The notes below the pieces were generated by a model. The model was not told where the DNA came from, made no database searches, and saw only the letters and a list, made by a program, of their open reading frames with translations. A stretch of DNA of 64,000 nucleotides. It comes from Cordylochernes scorpioides. Its lineage: Eukaryota > Arthropoda > Arachnida > Pseudoscorpiones > Chernetidae. Location: positions 17,206,181 to 17,270,180 of the forward strand of contig CP092880.1 in the NCBI GenBank assembly GCA_030710605.1. The letters are read 5' to 3'. Position 1 is the stretch's first letter, and each line of letters opens with the position of its first letter. Shown in pieces: positions 21,216 through 29,909 of the stretch. The translations under genes were made by a program, and so were the position numbers.

Positions 21216-21562
21216 TTATAATACAAATTTCTTTTTCAAACACGGATATATGTTTCAAACAAGGAATTATGAAATTATTCGATATATGAGTGATGCTCCG
21301 TTGTTGCTACAGCAAAAGTAACGGAAGCGTATTCCCTGCCGGGTGGTTATCCCTCAGTGGCCCGAATGGCTTTCTCTGGCTCTTCCTGTCACCTTGAGGT
21401 GACTTAGAGTCTGGTTGTTTGATGGAAAGATCCTCTTCAGGTCTCCTCCCACTCTTTAAACCTCTTAGTAGGTCAGAGCTATATCTGAGGAGATGATAAG
21501 TTGGTCAAAGTTTTCACTCATCATCCGGAATATCTTTCAAAAACGAGATAAAAGCTAACGTC
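21216..21562. other. Non-coding interval
   Basis: No gene seen. Contains a GC-richer patch (21335-21530) with a CACCTTGAGGTGACTTAGAG inverted element, well conserved in copy 2 at 45915-46135, plus short GTTG/CAAC runs. Confidence 0.4.
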
Positions 21563-21785
21563 GACGACTAGTAGAAATGGCATCTGCACAGTAAGCGGAA
21601 CACTGTGGGTTCGATTCCCATTCCTGGACACTTTTATTTTTCCGTTTATCATTACTCTTCACAATTCATCCTCTCATACTTCATTCTTAAGATTAGAAAT
21701 AATCGTTATTTCTCCTTAAAATAAATTTCGATTTTTCGTTCAAAAGAAACGCATGCGGGATAATTTTCAAATGTCGTTTTACGAG
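21563..21785 (+). mobile_element. tRNA-derived SINE, degenerate head
   Basis: The T-arm with box B (GGGTTCGATTCCCA) and an anticodon arm with loop ACAGTAA are preserved. The box A side is altered. The tail (CTGGACACTTTTATTTTT onward) matches the SINE at 24569. The copy 2 equivalent is at 46137-46360. Confidence 0.75.
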
Positions 21786-21894
21786 TATCTTTAATTGAAA
21801 ATATATAAGCTTATCGAGGTTACGGAAAATAACGTCCTTCAGACAGATTAGTTAAGTATTGAGGAGAAACACGTGCATAGCTGACAAACATATA

Positions 21895-22070
21895 CTTTCA
21901 AACCTTTCTATAGCGCCCCTCTAAATAGCGCCTTCCTCTCTATAGCGCCCGATTTTAAACATTAAAATGTAAACATTTTACATTAAAAGTGACCTGTCTA
22001 TAGCATCCCCTCTCTATAGCACCCTAATTTTGTGAGGTCCAAGAGGGAGCACTATAAACAGGTTTAACTA
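21895..22070. mobile_element. MITE with TA target site
   Basis: Terminal inverted repeats pair AAACCTTTCTATAGCGCCC with the complement of its right end, flanked by TA. The copy 2 version (46469-46645) preserves the ends better, as CTGTTAAACCTGTCTATAGC. About 176 bp with no ORF. Internally it repeats a CTATAGCGCC-type phrase. The TIR style suggests mobilisation by a pogo/Tigger-like transposase, an inference only. Confidence 0.75.
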
Positions 22071-22100
22071 TATATAAATACAATGACTTTTATATGTATA

Positions 22101-22507
22101 CTAGCCGAATGACCCGGGCAACTCCCGTGTTTTACCCGATTGAATGTTTTTATTCAAATACTATTTGTTACAATTATAAATTGGCGCCTTATATAAATGC
22201 ATATATTAGTTAATAACTATAGCCTATGTGCTTTATCTGTCTATGTACTGTTGGCTTCCGTAGGCGTCTCTTACTGGGAAAAAGGAAGAGAGGATTCCAT
22301 TTAGTTATTAACTAATATATGCATTTATTTAAGGAGCGACCCGCTCCAACACAATAGTTACAAAAACCAAAAAGCGAGTGGGGGGGGGGGGGCATGATGG
22401 GGGGCAAAGGTGGCCAACCAATAGGAGAGCGCCATTAAAAAAAAAAGCAAACGGTGACAGAGATGAAGAATTATTAAGAACGCATGACGCTCGTAACTGT
22501 ATATAGA
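22101..22507 (-). mobile_element. Non-autonomous Helitron, copy 1 only
   Basis: On the minus strand it ends in a hairpin with GGGCG/CGCCC-type pairing and CTAG, preceded on + by the flanking A, and begins TCTATATACAGTTACG. No ORF. Internal 30-bp-scale inverted repeats surround about 80 bp (AATGCATATATTAGTTAA near 22197 against its complement near 22302). The copy 2 site near 46670 is empty. A close relative is nested at 35376-35831. Confidence 0.85.
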
Positions 22508-23781
22508 ATATAGAGATTTTTAGCTTTAATTAAAAAGAGTCTGAAAATTTCCTTTGAACTTTTGTTTTATATATAGAGATTGCCTGGCTTCGTCTGTCTT
22601 CTGCTCCTAGAGTGAAAGTTTTCCTGTTAGAATCTTATTCCTGCCTGAATACGTATTCAACCTGTTGAAGAATGTTATTGTCCCTAAGTTCTCCAAGCTC
22701 AGGAGAAGACGGCGGAGAGTTACCTCCGGGGCGTGTGGATGATCCTGCAAGGCGGTGCCAGGAGAGACTGACATCGAAGCGACCTAAAAGTGCCCAATGC
22801 AGGGATTAAACCCGGGTGGTAGCGGTCGAAAACCAACGATTTAGACAATCCTTCCACTGACCCCCTAATTGACTAGTACAGGTCGAAACCTTCGCGAGTT
22901 GGAGCGAGTCATTAAACTACGCTCCAGGTCGACAGGTGCTCTTGGTTAGGATGTGCCTTCTTTATTTTCACGTATAAACATGTTTATCAAACTTTTGGTG
23001 AGTATTATACAGAAAAATTATTCTTTTGTTCTAATTAGAAAACTAAATCAACAATGATAGAAAAAATAATTACAAGAAAATCTATTTGGAAATCAAGTTT
23101 AAAATATTTCTATAGTCATGTGAGAGAAAGTATCATGTGGCAATATTTACAAATCTAAATTTAAGAAATTTCTACAAAAAGTTTTTAATTAATTGGTAAG
23201 ATATTTTTTGAAAGAAATCAATATCAATTTGGAACTTGAATGGAAATCAAATATGAAAACTTAGCATCATGGTTTCTTTAATCAGGCAATGATATGATCA
23301 AGTGTTATTTTCAAATTAAAAAAAAAATCATACACTCTATGAAAAAAATATTTTAAAACATTAGCAATGAATCTTTGAAAATAAATCAAAATACAATCAA
23401 GGTGTTGAGACATCACTCTCTTCTTTTTCTCATAGAAATAGGTCTTATACAAATCTGACATCTACCAAGTCAAATATCAAATTTCTTGTTAAACGTGAAA
23501 AAGGGAGATTTTTCCTTATAAGAAAACAATAGCATGTATTCTATTTGGGACAAGTTACTCTCCTCAGTATGGTGCAAGTCAATTAGCCAATCAGATGTTC
23601 TATAGACTTCTTTATGATTTTAATAAACAATATTTAAACATTTAAAAAATAACTTAATAAAATAATCCTTTATATTAATATTTAAGGTGAAAATATCAGG
23701 CTTTCAGGGAAAAGTTTTACTTGACAATTTCACCTAAATAACTCTTAGTATATTCTGATAAATTGTTGAATAACTATTTCT
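22508..23781. other. Non-coding interval with one tRNA-like SINE head
   Basis: 22600-22980 is GC-richer and includes the SINE-like block at 22786-22862. From 22980 to 23781 the DNA is strongly AT-rich with no coding frame. Both parts are conserved in copy 2 (46646-48240), which additionally holds the 47827-48063 insertion. Confidence 0.45.
22786..22862 (-). repeat. tRNA-related SINE head (family 2)
   Basis: On the minus strand GGTCAGTGGAAGGATTGTC resembles a D-arm with box A, and GGGTTTAATCCC resembles box B with the CG lost. It aligns with the better copy at 26377-26453. Copy 2 equivalent at 46965-47042. Confidence 0.5.
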
Positions 23782-23846
23782 CGTGATTGCAAAACGACAT
23801 CCGAAACACATTCGGGATAGTTTTCGGATTTCGTTTTGCAATCACG
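23782..23846. repeat. Perfect-looking hairpin, 25-bp stem
   Basis: CGTGATTGCAAAACGACATC and its continuation to 23806 pair with 23822-23846 with a single mismatch around a 15-base loop. Bases are shared with the SINE 3' end (a GTCGTT...CAATCACG junction), so this is a minimal version of the SINE palindromes at 1654 and 17667. Present in copy 1 only. Confidence 0.85.
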
Positions 23847-23874
23847 GACCGCATTATATTATATTGTATTATAA

Positions 23875-24391
23875 CTTAGCCATACAGAAAGAACTGCCAG
23901 GCATAATTAGAACCACCACAGACCAACTAATTCAAAACGATCAGATGAAAATCATTGATTCAACCCACTTTGCTCACTACAAATTTTTGAGTGAATCATT
24001 CATGACAGAGGAGTACCTACGATTAAATATCTCGCTTCCCAACAAAAGACTAGTTGCACAAAATAGAGTTTTATGGCAATTTTTCATGGAAGAAAGAAAA
24101 GACTTCTGGGAAGAAAATGGCCAGAACTGTTTACTTTGTAAGGATCTTATGGATGATAATTTGGTTCACTATTTCTTCCAATGCCCTATCTTAACAGAAA
24201 AACGTACTGAAATTTTCCCAAGCCCTAACTTTGGTCAATTTAGATACCATCGCATATGTCAACTTCTCTCTTCAGCTCTGGATGATGAATTACTGATTGT
24301 TAGATACTTTAAGTTCTGCACAGAAGCTGGGCGCATGAGAAAGAATGCAGGGCAAAGGATACTGGAGAATGACCTATCTGTAGATAGGTAA
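23875..24391 (+). pseudogene. LINE ORF2 C-terminus with CX2CX9HX4C knuckle
   Basis: An uninterrupted frame of about 170 codons starting at the truncation point. The upstream ATG at 23783 lies in the flanking hairpin and is not biological. It contains ELPGIIRTTTDQ, a NKRLVAQNRVLWQFF segment and the zinc knuckle CLLCKDLMDDNLVHYFFQC, followed by a short tail to the stop. Reverse transcriptase, RNase H and endonuclease are absent. The same family gave the older relics at 1150-2160 and 17400-18440. Confidence 0.8.
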
Positions 24392-24516
24392 CTGAATGTG
24401 AGAAAAACTTTATTTTGCTGTAAATGTTTCCTCTTCCCTCTCCTCTTGTTGACGTGTAAATACGGCGAATCCTGTATGGGGCGGAATGCCCTAAATAAAG
24501 GCTTTTGTTGTTGTTG
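23875..24516 (+). mobile_element. 5'-truncated LINE with 16-bp target duplication
   Basis: Flanked by TTATATTGTATTATAA at 23859-23874 and 24517-24532. It ends with a stem (TGGGGC...GCCC), an AAATAAAGGC signal and a GTT microsatellite tail. At 642 bp it is severely 5'-truncated. Absent from copy 2. Confidence 0.9.
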
Positions 24517-24568
24517 TTATATTGTATTATAAATTACTTTATGTATTATTTACGAACGAAATAATATG

Positions 24569-24785
24569 TCCAGGGTAGCCTAGTGGACATGGCATCTGCC
24601 CAGTTGCGGAACACTGTGGGTTCGATTCCCATCCCTGGACACTTTTATTTTTTCATTCATCATTACCCATCACAATTCATCCTTTAATACCTCATCCCTA
24701 AGGTTGGAGATGGTCGTTATTTCTCCTTGAAATAAATTTTGATTTTTCGTTGAAAAGAAACAAATGCGGAATGATATTTCTTCTG
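24569..24785 (+). mobile_element. tRNA-derived SINE with full cloverleaf head
   Basis: The head at 24569-24639 folds as a tRNA. TCCAGGG pairs CCCTGGA (7 bp). The D-stem is GCC/GGC. The anticodon stem is TCTGC/GCGGA. The T-arm contains box B (GGTTCGATTCC) and box A is TAGCCTAGTGG. The related copy at 21563 has a 7-base loop ACAGTAA, giving an AGT (Thr-type) anticodon; here one loop base is missing. The body runs into a tail containing TTTTTCGTTGAAAAG and a GATATTT end. No ORF; mobilised by a LINE, presumably. Confidence 0.85.
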
Positions 24786-25152
24786 TGTTCAATTGTGCAA
24801 TCACTAGAGTACATTCTGAGGCTCTTCATTGAATACGACGACAACAACAACTAGATCCCATTGGTATTATCAAAGAAAAGTGAAGGATTTAAGGGGATAT
24901 GATGGGAAGCTACAGGAAATGTGGGTTTTAGATTTTAAGAAAGCAAAGAGAAATATAAACAGTTAAACTTCATTATAACACTATTCAGCATTTAGCATTA
25001 TAAAAAAAGGCATCAACTAATCGGAAAACAGAAAGTTGCTGATGGCTTGCACCATCTATTGGAATAAATATCAACTTTTATGTTTATTTCTAATTATTCC
25101 AGAATTGGCCAAATACCTATTCTTGACTAATCAAGAAATGCTAACCACTTAC
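24786..25152. other. Non-coding interval
   Basis: AT-rich. Contains a short CGACGACAACAACAAC run and nothing that looks coding. Conserved in copy 2 at 48250-48570. Confidence 0.4.
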
Positions 25153-25179
25153 ACGTTTCGGGCTGTTGGCCTTTGTCAG
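25153..25179 (-). ncRNA. Hammerhead-like motif (family B), degenerate
   Basis: The minus strand reads CTGACAA, AGGC-CAACA-GCC(C), GAAACGT, with outer bases ACCAC (25144-25148) and GTGGT (25181-25185) able to pair. It is the ortholog of the better-preserved motif at 48575-48601. The CTGANGA core is damaged here. Confidence 0.35.
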
Positions 25180-25227
25180 CGTGGTGCAAGCTGTACCTCA
25201 ACTACCAAAATTTAGCATTATATATAT

Positions 25228-25429
25228 TGCCACGTGGAAAATTAGGGAAGACAAAACTTCAGGTTGAGACAGCAATTTATTTAAGTCAAGAACAAACTAT
25301 GAAGGATAAACAAAAGATAAGGAATGAGGGAAGTTTACAAAGTAGTAAAATATAAACATGAGAAATGATACTCTGTTAATACTGGTGTAAAATAATAAAT
25401 GTTTGTAAAATAATAAATGCTTCGCTACA
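25228..25429. mobile_element. Solo-LTR-like element with ATAT target duplication
   Basis: 202 bp from TGCCACGTGG to CGCTACA, flanked on both sides by ATAT. Contains GGGAAGACAAAACTTCAGG and AATAAA-type signals. Copy 2 equivalent at 48650-48852. Related to 19260-19494 and 42651-42837. With no internal region nearby it is a solo LTR or a very short LTR element. Confidence 0.65.
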
Positions 25430-26376
25430 ATATTTTTTTTATTCCAGGTCCAGATCAAATATTTTCTTGTTTTTCATTTTCTTTCATTCAGGTCTCAATC
25501 TTCATTTAGTCTTTTGTCTGATGATGGTAACAACGCTATTACTGAAACGTCACACATTAGTTATTTGGATTATTTAGTCCCATTTCCTTGTGTCTCTAAT
25601 CTATAACTCAAATGGTGCTTTATGATTTTTTTTATTTTATGCACGTAACTCTATCTCACCTATAGCATGTTGCCAGGAACAGCTTCAGTATCCTGGTTGT
25701 TATTGATTGAAGTAGTTTTATTTATTTTATTTATGATGAGATTAAGAGAAGGGCTTCACAAAGTACCACACACCATGATAATCATGAGAAAAACAACTGG
25801 TTAAACTAATTTACTGAATCTCAAAGTGGGTAATTGTTCCTCCTAACGGGCGTTGAAGTCTTCTGGGGGCACTAGCGAGTTCAAGCAGTTGAAGGCTCTT
25901 TATTAAAATCCTCTAACTTTAAAGGCTCTCCTTAATAATTTCAAAGAGGGAATCATGGCTGTTCTAGACATGGCTGTTCTATATATGGCTATACCTAATT
26001 GGGTTCTGGATCCTTTCTTCTACATAAATACACGGAACTGTCTATTTTATCACATTCAGAAGTGAATCTCAAAGGAATCATGAAACGAATCAAGAACTAA
26101 AATGAATATTTGAAATGTATGAGGTGACCAGGGAGGAACACACATTGAAAGTAGTGTAACCCTAGTACACATGGTACAGGCCATGATATAAGGTTGGGTA
26201 GAAGTAGGCGACTGCTTTTACTGTAAGTGCACCACATGTCTACACATGTGGAAAGCAGTTCGATTTTGCACTTAAAAATGTGTCAGATCCCCTTTGGTTC
26301 CTTGCTCTCGATGGTGAGGTTGAACTTTTGCAAGATTCGGGGCCATTGGAGCATTTTTAAATTAGAAAAAAGTGTC
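25430..26376. other. Non-coding interval
   Basis: No coding frame. Contains the hammerhead-like motif at 25518-25551, T-rich runs near 25620, and a tandem phrase ATGGCTGTTCTA repeated near 25950-25985. Near-identical to 48853-49797 in copy 2. Confidence 0.4.
25518..25551 (+). ncRNA. Hammerhead-like motif (family C)
   Basis: CTGATGA, then TG-GTAA...TTAC-T hairpin, then GAAACGTC. Both core boxes match the hammerhead consensus. Stem II is only 4 bp and offset by unpaired bases. Copy 2 (48940-48973) changes GAAACGTC to GAAACATC. Confidence 0.35.
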
Positions 26377-26453
26377 AAATGCGGGATTCGATCCCGGGTC
26401 GTAGCGGTCGAAAACCAATGGTTTAGATCATCCTTCCACCGACCCCCCAAAAT
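26377..26453 (-). repeat. tRNA-related SINE head (family 2)
   Basis: On the minus strand GGTCGGTGGAAGGATGATC (box A-like) precedes GGTTTTCGACC (an anticodon-arm-like hairpin) and GGGATCGAATCCC (box B), then TGACACTTTT. The CACTTTT junction after the head is shared with SINE family 1. Copy 2 equivalent at 49798-49870. Confidence 0.6.
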
Positions 26454-26573
26454 TGTGTATGGTCACCAGGGGGACAAATATAGACAGTAGTGTGTGGTCA
26501 CCAGAATGACAAAAATTGAGAGTAGTGTGTTGTGTGACAGAGAGATTCATCCTTGCCATCATCCCTCTCCCTC

Positions 26574-26624
26574 ATGAACATTTCAGAAGTGGAGGAGGAA
26601 GATGAAGAAGAGCTGCAGGAGAAG
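26574..26624 (+). CDS. Exon-like segment, acidic N-terminus (MNISEVEEEDEEELQEK)
   Basis: Seventeen codons from ATG to a consensus splice donor (AAG then GTAAGA). The sequence is a variant of the first exon at 38680-38730 (MNKSEVEEEEEEEAKEK), and the upstream DNA is also homologous, including ATTCxTCCTTGCCxTCAT. Upstream lie imperfect units of a GGTCACCAG...GACAxAxAT minisatellite. Function unknown. In copy 2 (49997-50047) the donor GT is changed to GA. Could be a gene fragment or part of a repeat that happens to carry splice sites. Confidence 0.3.
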
Positions 26625-27109
26625 GTAAGAACATTTGTTGAAGATTGGGGTAGATAGGTGGGTTCTCCAGTATTTATGATAATCAAATCAAGTCATTAAA
26701 TAAGTTAGAAAGGATTTCTCCTCTTTGATTATCCTCCTGAGATCCTCATGAAGTCCCCAAGAATGATTGAATTATCTTTCATGTGGTTGGCTATGCTATT
26801 ACATTTAATTAAAAAAAATACATTATTGACTCATCCGTTGATGAGCTCTACTCATCTCCAGCAGACATCATCAAAAGTCTCAAGTTCTACAAGCTTGATA
26901 CCCTAATATGATTGAGTGGAGATAAGAAAGAAGAAGAAGATGTTGGTCCTGGTTTGTTCGGGGGATTGTAGCTGTTGAAGATACTGATTAAGCTTCTATT
27001 GGGTCTATGGTTTGTATCTCCAATAGTTTAGTAAATTCTGTGTATTTGTTGTAATATAATTTTTTTAATGAAATATTTCTTTCTAAGAGGTAATAAGACC
27101 TCCTCCATT
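26625..27109. other. Non-coding interval with homology to the 38.7-kb gene-like repeat
   Basis: Near 26895-26945, the minus strand carries TTCTTATCTCCACTCAATCA, related to the intron 3' end at 38790-38817 but in inverted orientation. No continuous frame. Confidence 0.35.
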
Positions 27110-27502
27110 TTGTTCAGCTTCTTGTCTTGCTTAATGATATTGAGAAGCCCCAAAATTCAGCTTTGTTCTTGGATTAAGCTTGATCTCTTGAATGTAGATT
27201 CCACTCACTTTGTCAGCCAGTAGTAAGAGTTCAGTCAACTTCTGTTTAATACCAAGTGTACCATTTAAATTACATTAATAAATCTTAATATTGATAGTGA
27301 TGTTTGGGGTTACTAGCATATTTCTCGACCTTGCTGTCATTCCTGCAACATAGGTCAAGTCAGCTTCCTTGGACGTGGTAGCATTTATATCAAAATTAGT
27401 CTTTAAGGCTCCATGATGTGTAAAAAGAGCTGCTGTGGTTGGTTGGCTATCCACATGGAGATGACCTCTAGCAGCGAATGTTGTGATGGAATCATCTGAC
27501 AT
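27110..27502 (-). pseudogene. LINE endonuclease N-terminal relic
   Basis: The translation runs NITINIKIY, stop, CNLNGTLGIKQKLTELLLL, then IYIQEIKLNPRTKLNFGAS and later RQEAEQNGGGL. This fits the start of the LINE APE-type endonuclease: an NxNG box, a QExKL box with the catalytic glutamate, and a GGGL box. A stop replaces the residue before the NLNG box and another follows. The upstream 60 codons (MSDDSITTFAARG...) are of unknown nature. Copy 2 equivalent at 50527-50925. No RT follows, so it is a fragment. Confidence 0.6.
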
Positions 27503-28050
27503 TAATACAACTGAATGCTCTGATCCCTTGAGTGTCGAATTAAAGAGGTTGCACTAACAGAAAGAACCCCAGAATTTTAAACTTGGATAATACGTTGGAT
27601 TGTGTATCTTAGATTTTATTTTAATTCTATTTTGAGATATAGGAAATGGACCACAAGGTGACAAGACCAAATCTGGCATACTCCTTTGAACCTACAAGTT
27701 GTTCTTCTCATGAGCTGAAGAAGTAAATGAATCCCAAAGAGTGAATATAAATGATGTTTCCAAGACATTACTTGTTATTTACTTTAGTTATTGTAATTGC
27801 CTCCTTGTGATTAATATCTCTAGAATCCAAATTGTATTTTATCACAAGGAAATTTTTGTATCTCATTACTATCAAATTTTCATTAGGAAAGTTCCGGAGT
27901 CTAGTGTTTTCACCTCAAAGTTGGAACTTCACTGAGTCTGCATAAGTTTAATGGCAACCACATTGGATGTGTTGGGAGTTGGCCATGAAATAAATAATTG
28001 CCCCACAGGTAAGAAAATAAACTCAGTGCCAATCTCCCATGTTTGTGCAG
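27503..28050. other. Unassigned interval, possibly older LINE or gene remains
   Basis: The minus strand has short protein-like stretches (VIKYNLDSRD, AITITKVNNKYV) that I cannot assign. A donor-like CACAG/GTAAGA lies near 28008 after a possible exon starting MATTLDVLGVGHEINN. Nothing firm. Confidence 0.3.
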
Positions 28051-28122
28051 GCCATAGAGACCATAAATCCTATACAGCCCTCACCCCAAAAACCAACTAA
28101 AAAGAAGTCTGTCACATCCAAA
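28051..28122 (+). CDS. Exon-like 72-bp segment with strong splice signals
   Basis: Preceded by TTTGTGCAG and followed by GTAAGT, so both borders fit the eukaryotic consensus. It is 24 codons in phase, AIETINPIQPSPQKP followed by TKKKSVTSK, a proline- and lysine-rich stretch like a disordered tail. Identical in copy 2 (51470-51541), including both splice sites, while surrounding DNA has diverged slightly. I do not recognise it. Neighbouring exons are not evident. Confidence 0.35.
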
Positions 28123-28584
28123 GTAAGTTTACCAGATTAATCCACATTGTAAGAACAGCTGTTTGTAGATCTTCCTTTTGTTGCAAAGTGTTATATAAAG
28201 ATGTGTACTTTTCATCCCATATACCTCTTGTTTAAATCCTACAGCACCTCAAGGGATTCCTGTTGATAAGGTGTTGAATATTATAGCCATTTGATACTTT
28301 GACGGAGTTGTGATAAATGGTTAAATTTACTAAGCTATTTGAATGGTAGTTGGTTGAATTAAAGAGGTTTTACTGTATTTTGAAAGGTCTGTATGTCCAG
28401 AAAAGTATTATTCTCTGCAATACATAATAATAATAAACATAACAGCTTGGGAAGATGAGTTTCTTTTTTTATTTATATTCTTCTCAAGTTTCGAGGATCA
28501 CAATCCCTTTACAAGCATATATGATTAAATAAATCTAATCTTTAATTAGTATTTCAATCTTGTTCATCTTGAACAATCTATATC
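28123..28584. other. Non-coding interval
   Basis: AT-rich. Near 28355-28380 GAATTAAAGAGGTTTTACTG resembles the terminal repeat of a pogo-like MITE (CAGTAAAACCTC on the other strand), and a similar phrase occurs at 27537. No gene seen. Confidence 0.35.
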
Positions 28585-28816
28585 TCTATATATATATAAA
28601 AGTCAATTTCTGTCTGTCTGTTTCGCGATAAACTCAAAAACTACTGAACCAATTGGTACCAAATTTTGCATGTCGCTTTTTATAAACCTGAGGAAAATTT
28701 TCGGCTACATTTTGATTAGTATTTTTGGCTATTTTTTTTTTTTCATTTGAAGAATTTTTTTTTACGCGGAGTAATCCGGAATGGAATGAATACCCAAATA
28801 TGGCCATTTTTTATAC

Positions 28817-28887
28817 GCATCGGTGGTTCAGTGGTAGAATGCTCGCCTGCCACGCGGGCGGCCCGGGTTCGATTCCCGGCCGATGCA
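28817..28887 (+). tRNA. tRNA-Gly (GCC)
   Basis: 71 bases including the encoded discriminator A. Acceptor GCATCGG pairs CCGATGC. Box A is GGTTCAGTGG and box B is GGTTCGATTCC. The anticodon loop CTGCCAC gives GCC at 28849-28851. All four stems are intact and a T9 Pol III terminator follows. To my knowledge it matches the animal consensus for this tRNA. It sits inside Helitron H1, so it is a captured gene that could still be transcribed. Confidence 0.93.
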
Positions 28888-29153
28888 TTTTTTTTTTCAA
28901 TTTTTAAAACTCATTTATATTAAATACTAGACGTATGGCCCGGTTTCGCCCGAGAATTCCTCCGATTGCAATTTCCTTCATACTGAAAGTACATCAATAA
29001 TAAATATTAGAAGTGCCATAGAATAGCAATACAGAAGTAACACATAAACTACAGGAAAAAAAGTGTGTGTGATGGCAAAAATTGTATTATATTAGTGTTT
29101 AGGTATTTGATTTAATTAATATAGTTGATATTATAATATATATTTATATTATA

Positions 29154-29667
29154 CTAGCCGAATGACCCGGGCAACGCCCGGGTTTTACCCTATTAAATGA
29201 ACCCTATTCAAATACTATTCGTTACAATTATAAATTGGCGCCGTGGATGTCACTCTTGTGAAACGTCCCGCTCCAAACTTTGTGTCTGAGAAGCGATATT
29301 TTTATAGAAAGATGATCTGGCTTTTGTTTTCTGCTCGAATGAATGATTTTCTGTTAGAATTTTGTTCCTGCATACAAATTAATGAACTGGTTTCACCCGT
29401 GGTCTCTGCTTTTTGGAATTTTTCCCGATATAATTTTGTATCTGATAATCAAACATGATACAGCAATATCGTCATCATCATTTTCTGACTAAAAATATAT
29501 AGTTTTAATAATTGATTTATATATTTTTTAAAATAGCCTATCGTCTTCCCCGTATTCTTTTACCTATGTATGGAAATTTTGGTTTGAATTAGTGAACTAC
29601 TGCGAATTTGTATACCGGACATACAGACAGACAAACATACAAACATTCATTTTTATATATAGAGAGA
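29154..29667 (-). mobile_element. Helitron H5 (inverted, nested)
   Basis: The minus-strand 3' end is the CCCGGGCGTTGCCCGGG hairpin then CTAG (29157 to 29154). The 5' end is TCTCTATATATAAAAATG with a GTTTGTCTGTCTGT run near 29625-29667. Same 3' family as H4 at 38160-38310. No ORF of its own. Copy 2 equivalent at 52572-53085. Confidence 0.75.
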
Positions 29668-29706
29668 TATATAATATAAATGAGTTTTAAAAATTGTAAA
29701 AAAAAA

Positions 29707-29777
29707 TGCATCGGCTGGGAATCGAACCCGGGCCGCCCGCGTGGAAGGCGAGCATTCTTCCACTGAACCACCGATTC
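29707..29777 (-). tRNA. tRNA-Gly-like gene, anticodon changed to TCC
   Basis: Derived from the same tRNA-Gly(GCC) sequence as 28817-28887 but with loop CTTCCAC, so the anticodon reads TCC. The true animal tRNA-Gly(TCC) body is different, so this is a mutated GCC gene, not a normal isoacceptor. Acceptor position 2 is A opposite G, one mispair, and the D-loop has GTGGAAG. Box B is intact. Probably a pseudogene or a weakly folded tRNA. Confidence 0.75.
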
Positions 29778-29909
29778 TTATTTTAAAAATGGCCATATTT
29801 GGGTATTCATTCCATTCTGGATTATTCCGCGTGAAAAAAAAGTTTTTCAAATGAAAAAAAGAAATAGCCATCGGGGGAATTCTCGGTCGAAGCCGGGTCA
29901 TACGTCTAG

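Larger units (their letters stand above)
28585..29909 (+). mobile_element. Helitron H1 carrying two tRNA-Gly copies
   Basis: The 5' end reads TCTATATATATATAAAAG, then CTGTCTGTCTGTTTCGCG, an arthropod Helitron-style start. The 3' end has a GGTCGAAGCCGGG hairpin and TCTAG at 29906-29909. Inside is an inverted repeat: arm 28725-28921 with a tRNA-Gly on + and arm 29675-29870 with a tRNA-Gly on -. Between the arms lie the 3' end of an inverted Helitron (28927) and the complete inverted H5. No ORF. Copy 2 equivalent at 52004-53327. Confidence 0.75.

Noticed and set aside
29243..29458. 71-codon frame MDVTLVKRPAPNF...
   Set aside because: It lies in the terminal region of inverted Helitron H5, recurs with every copy of that end, and has no recognisable domain.
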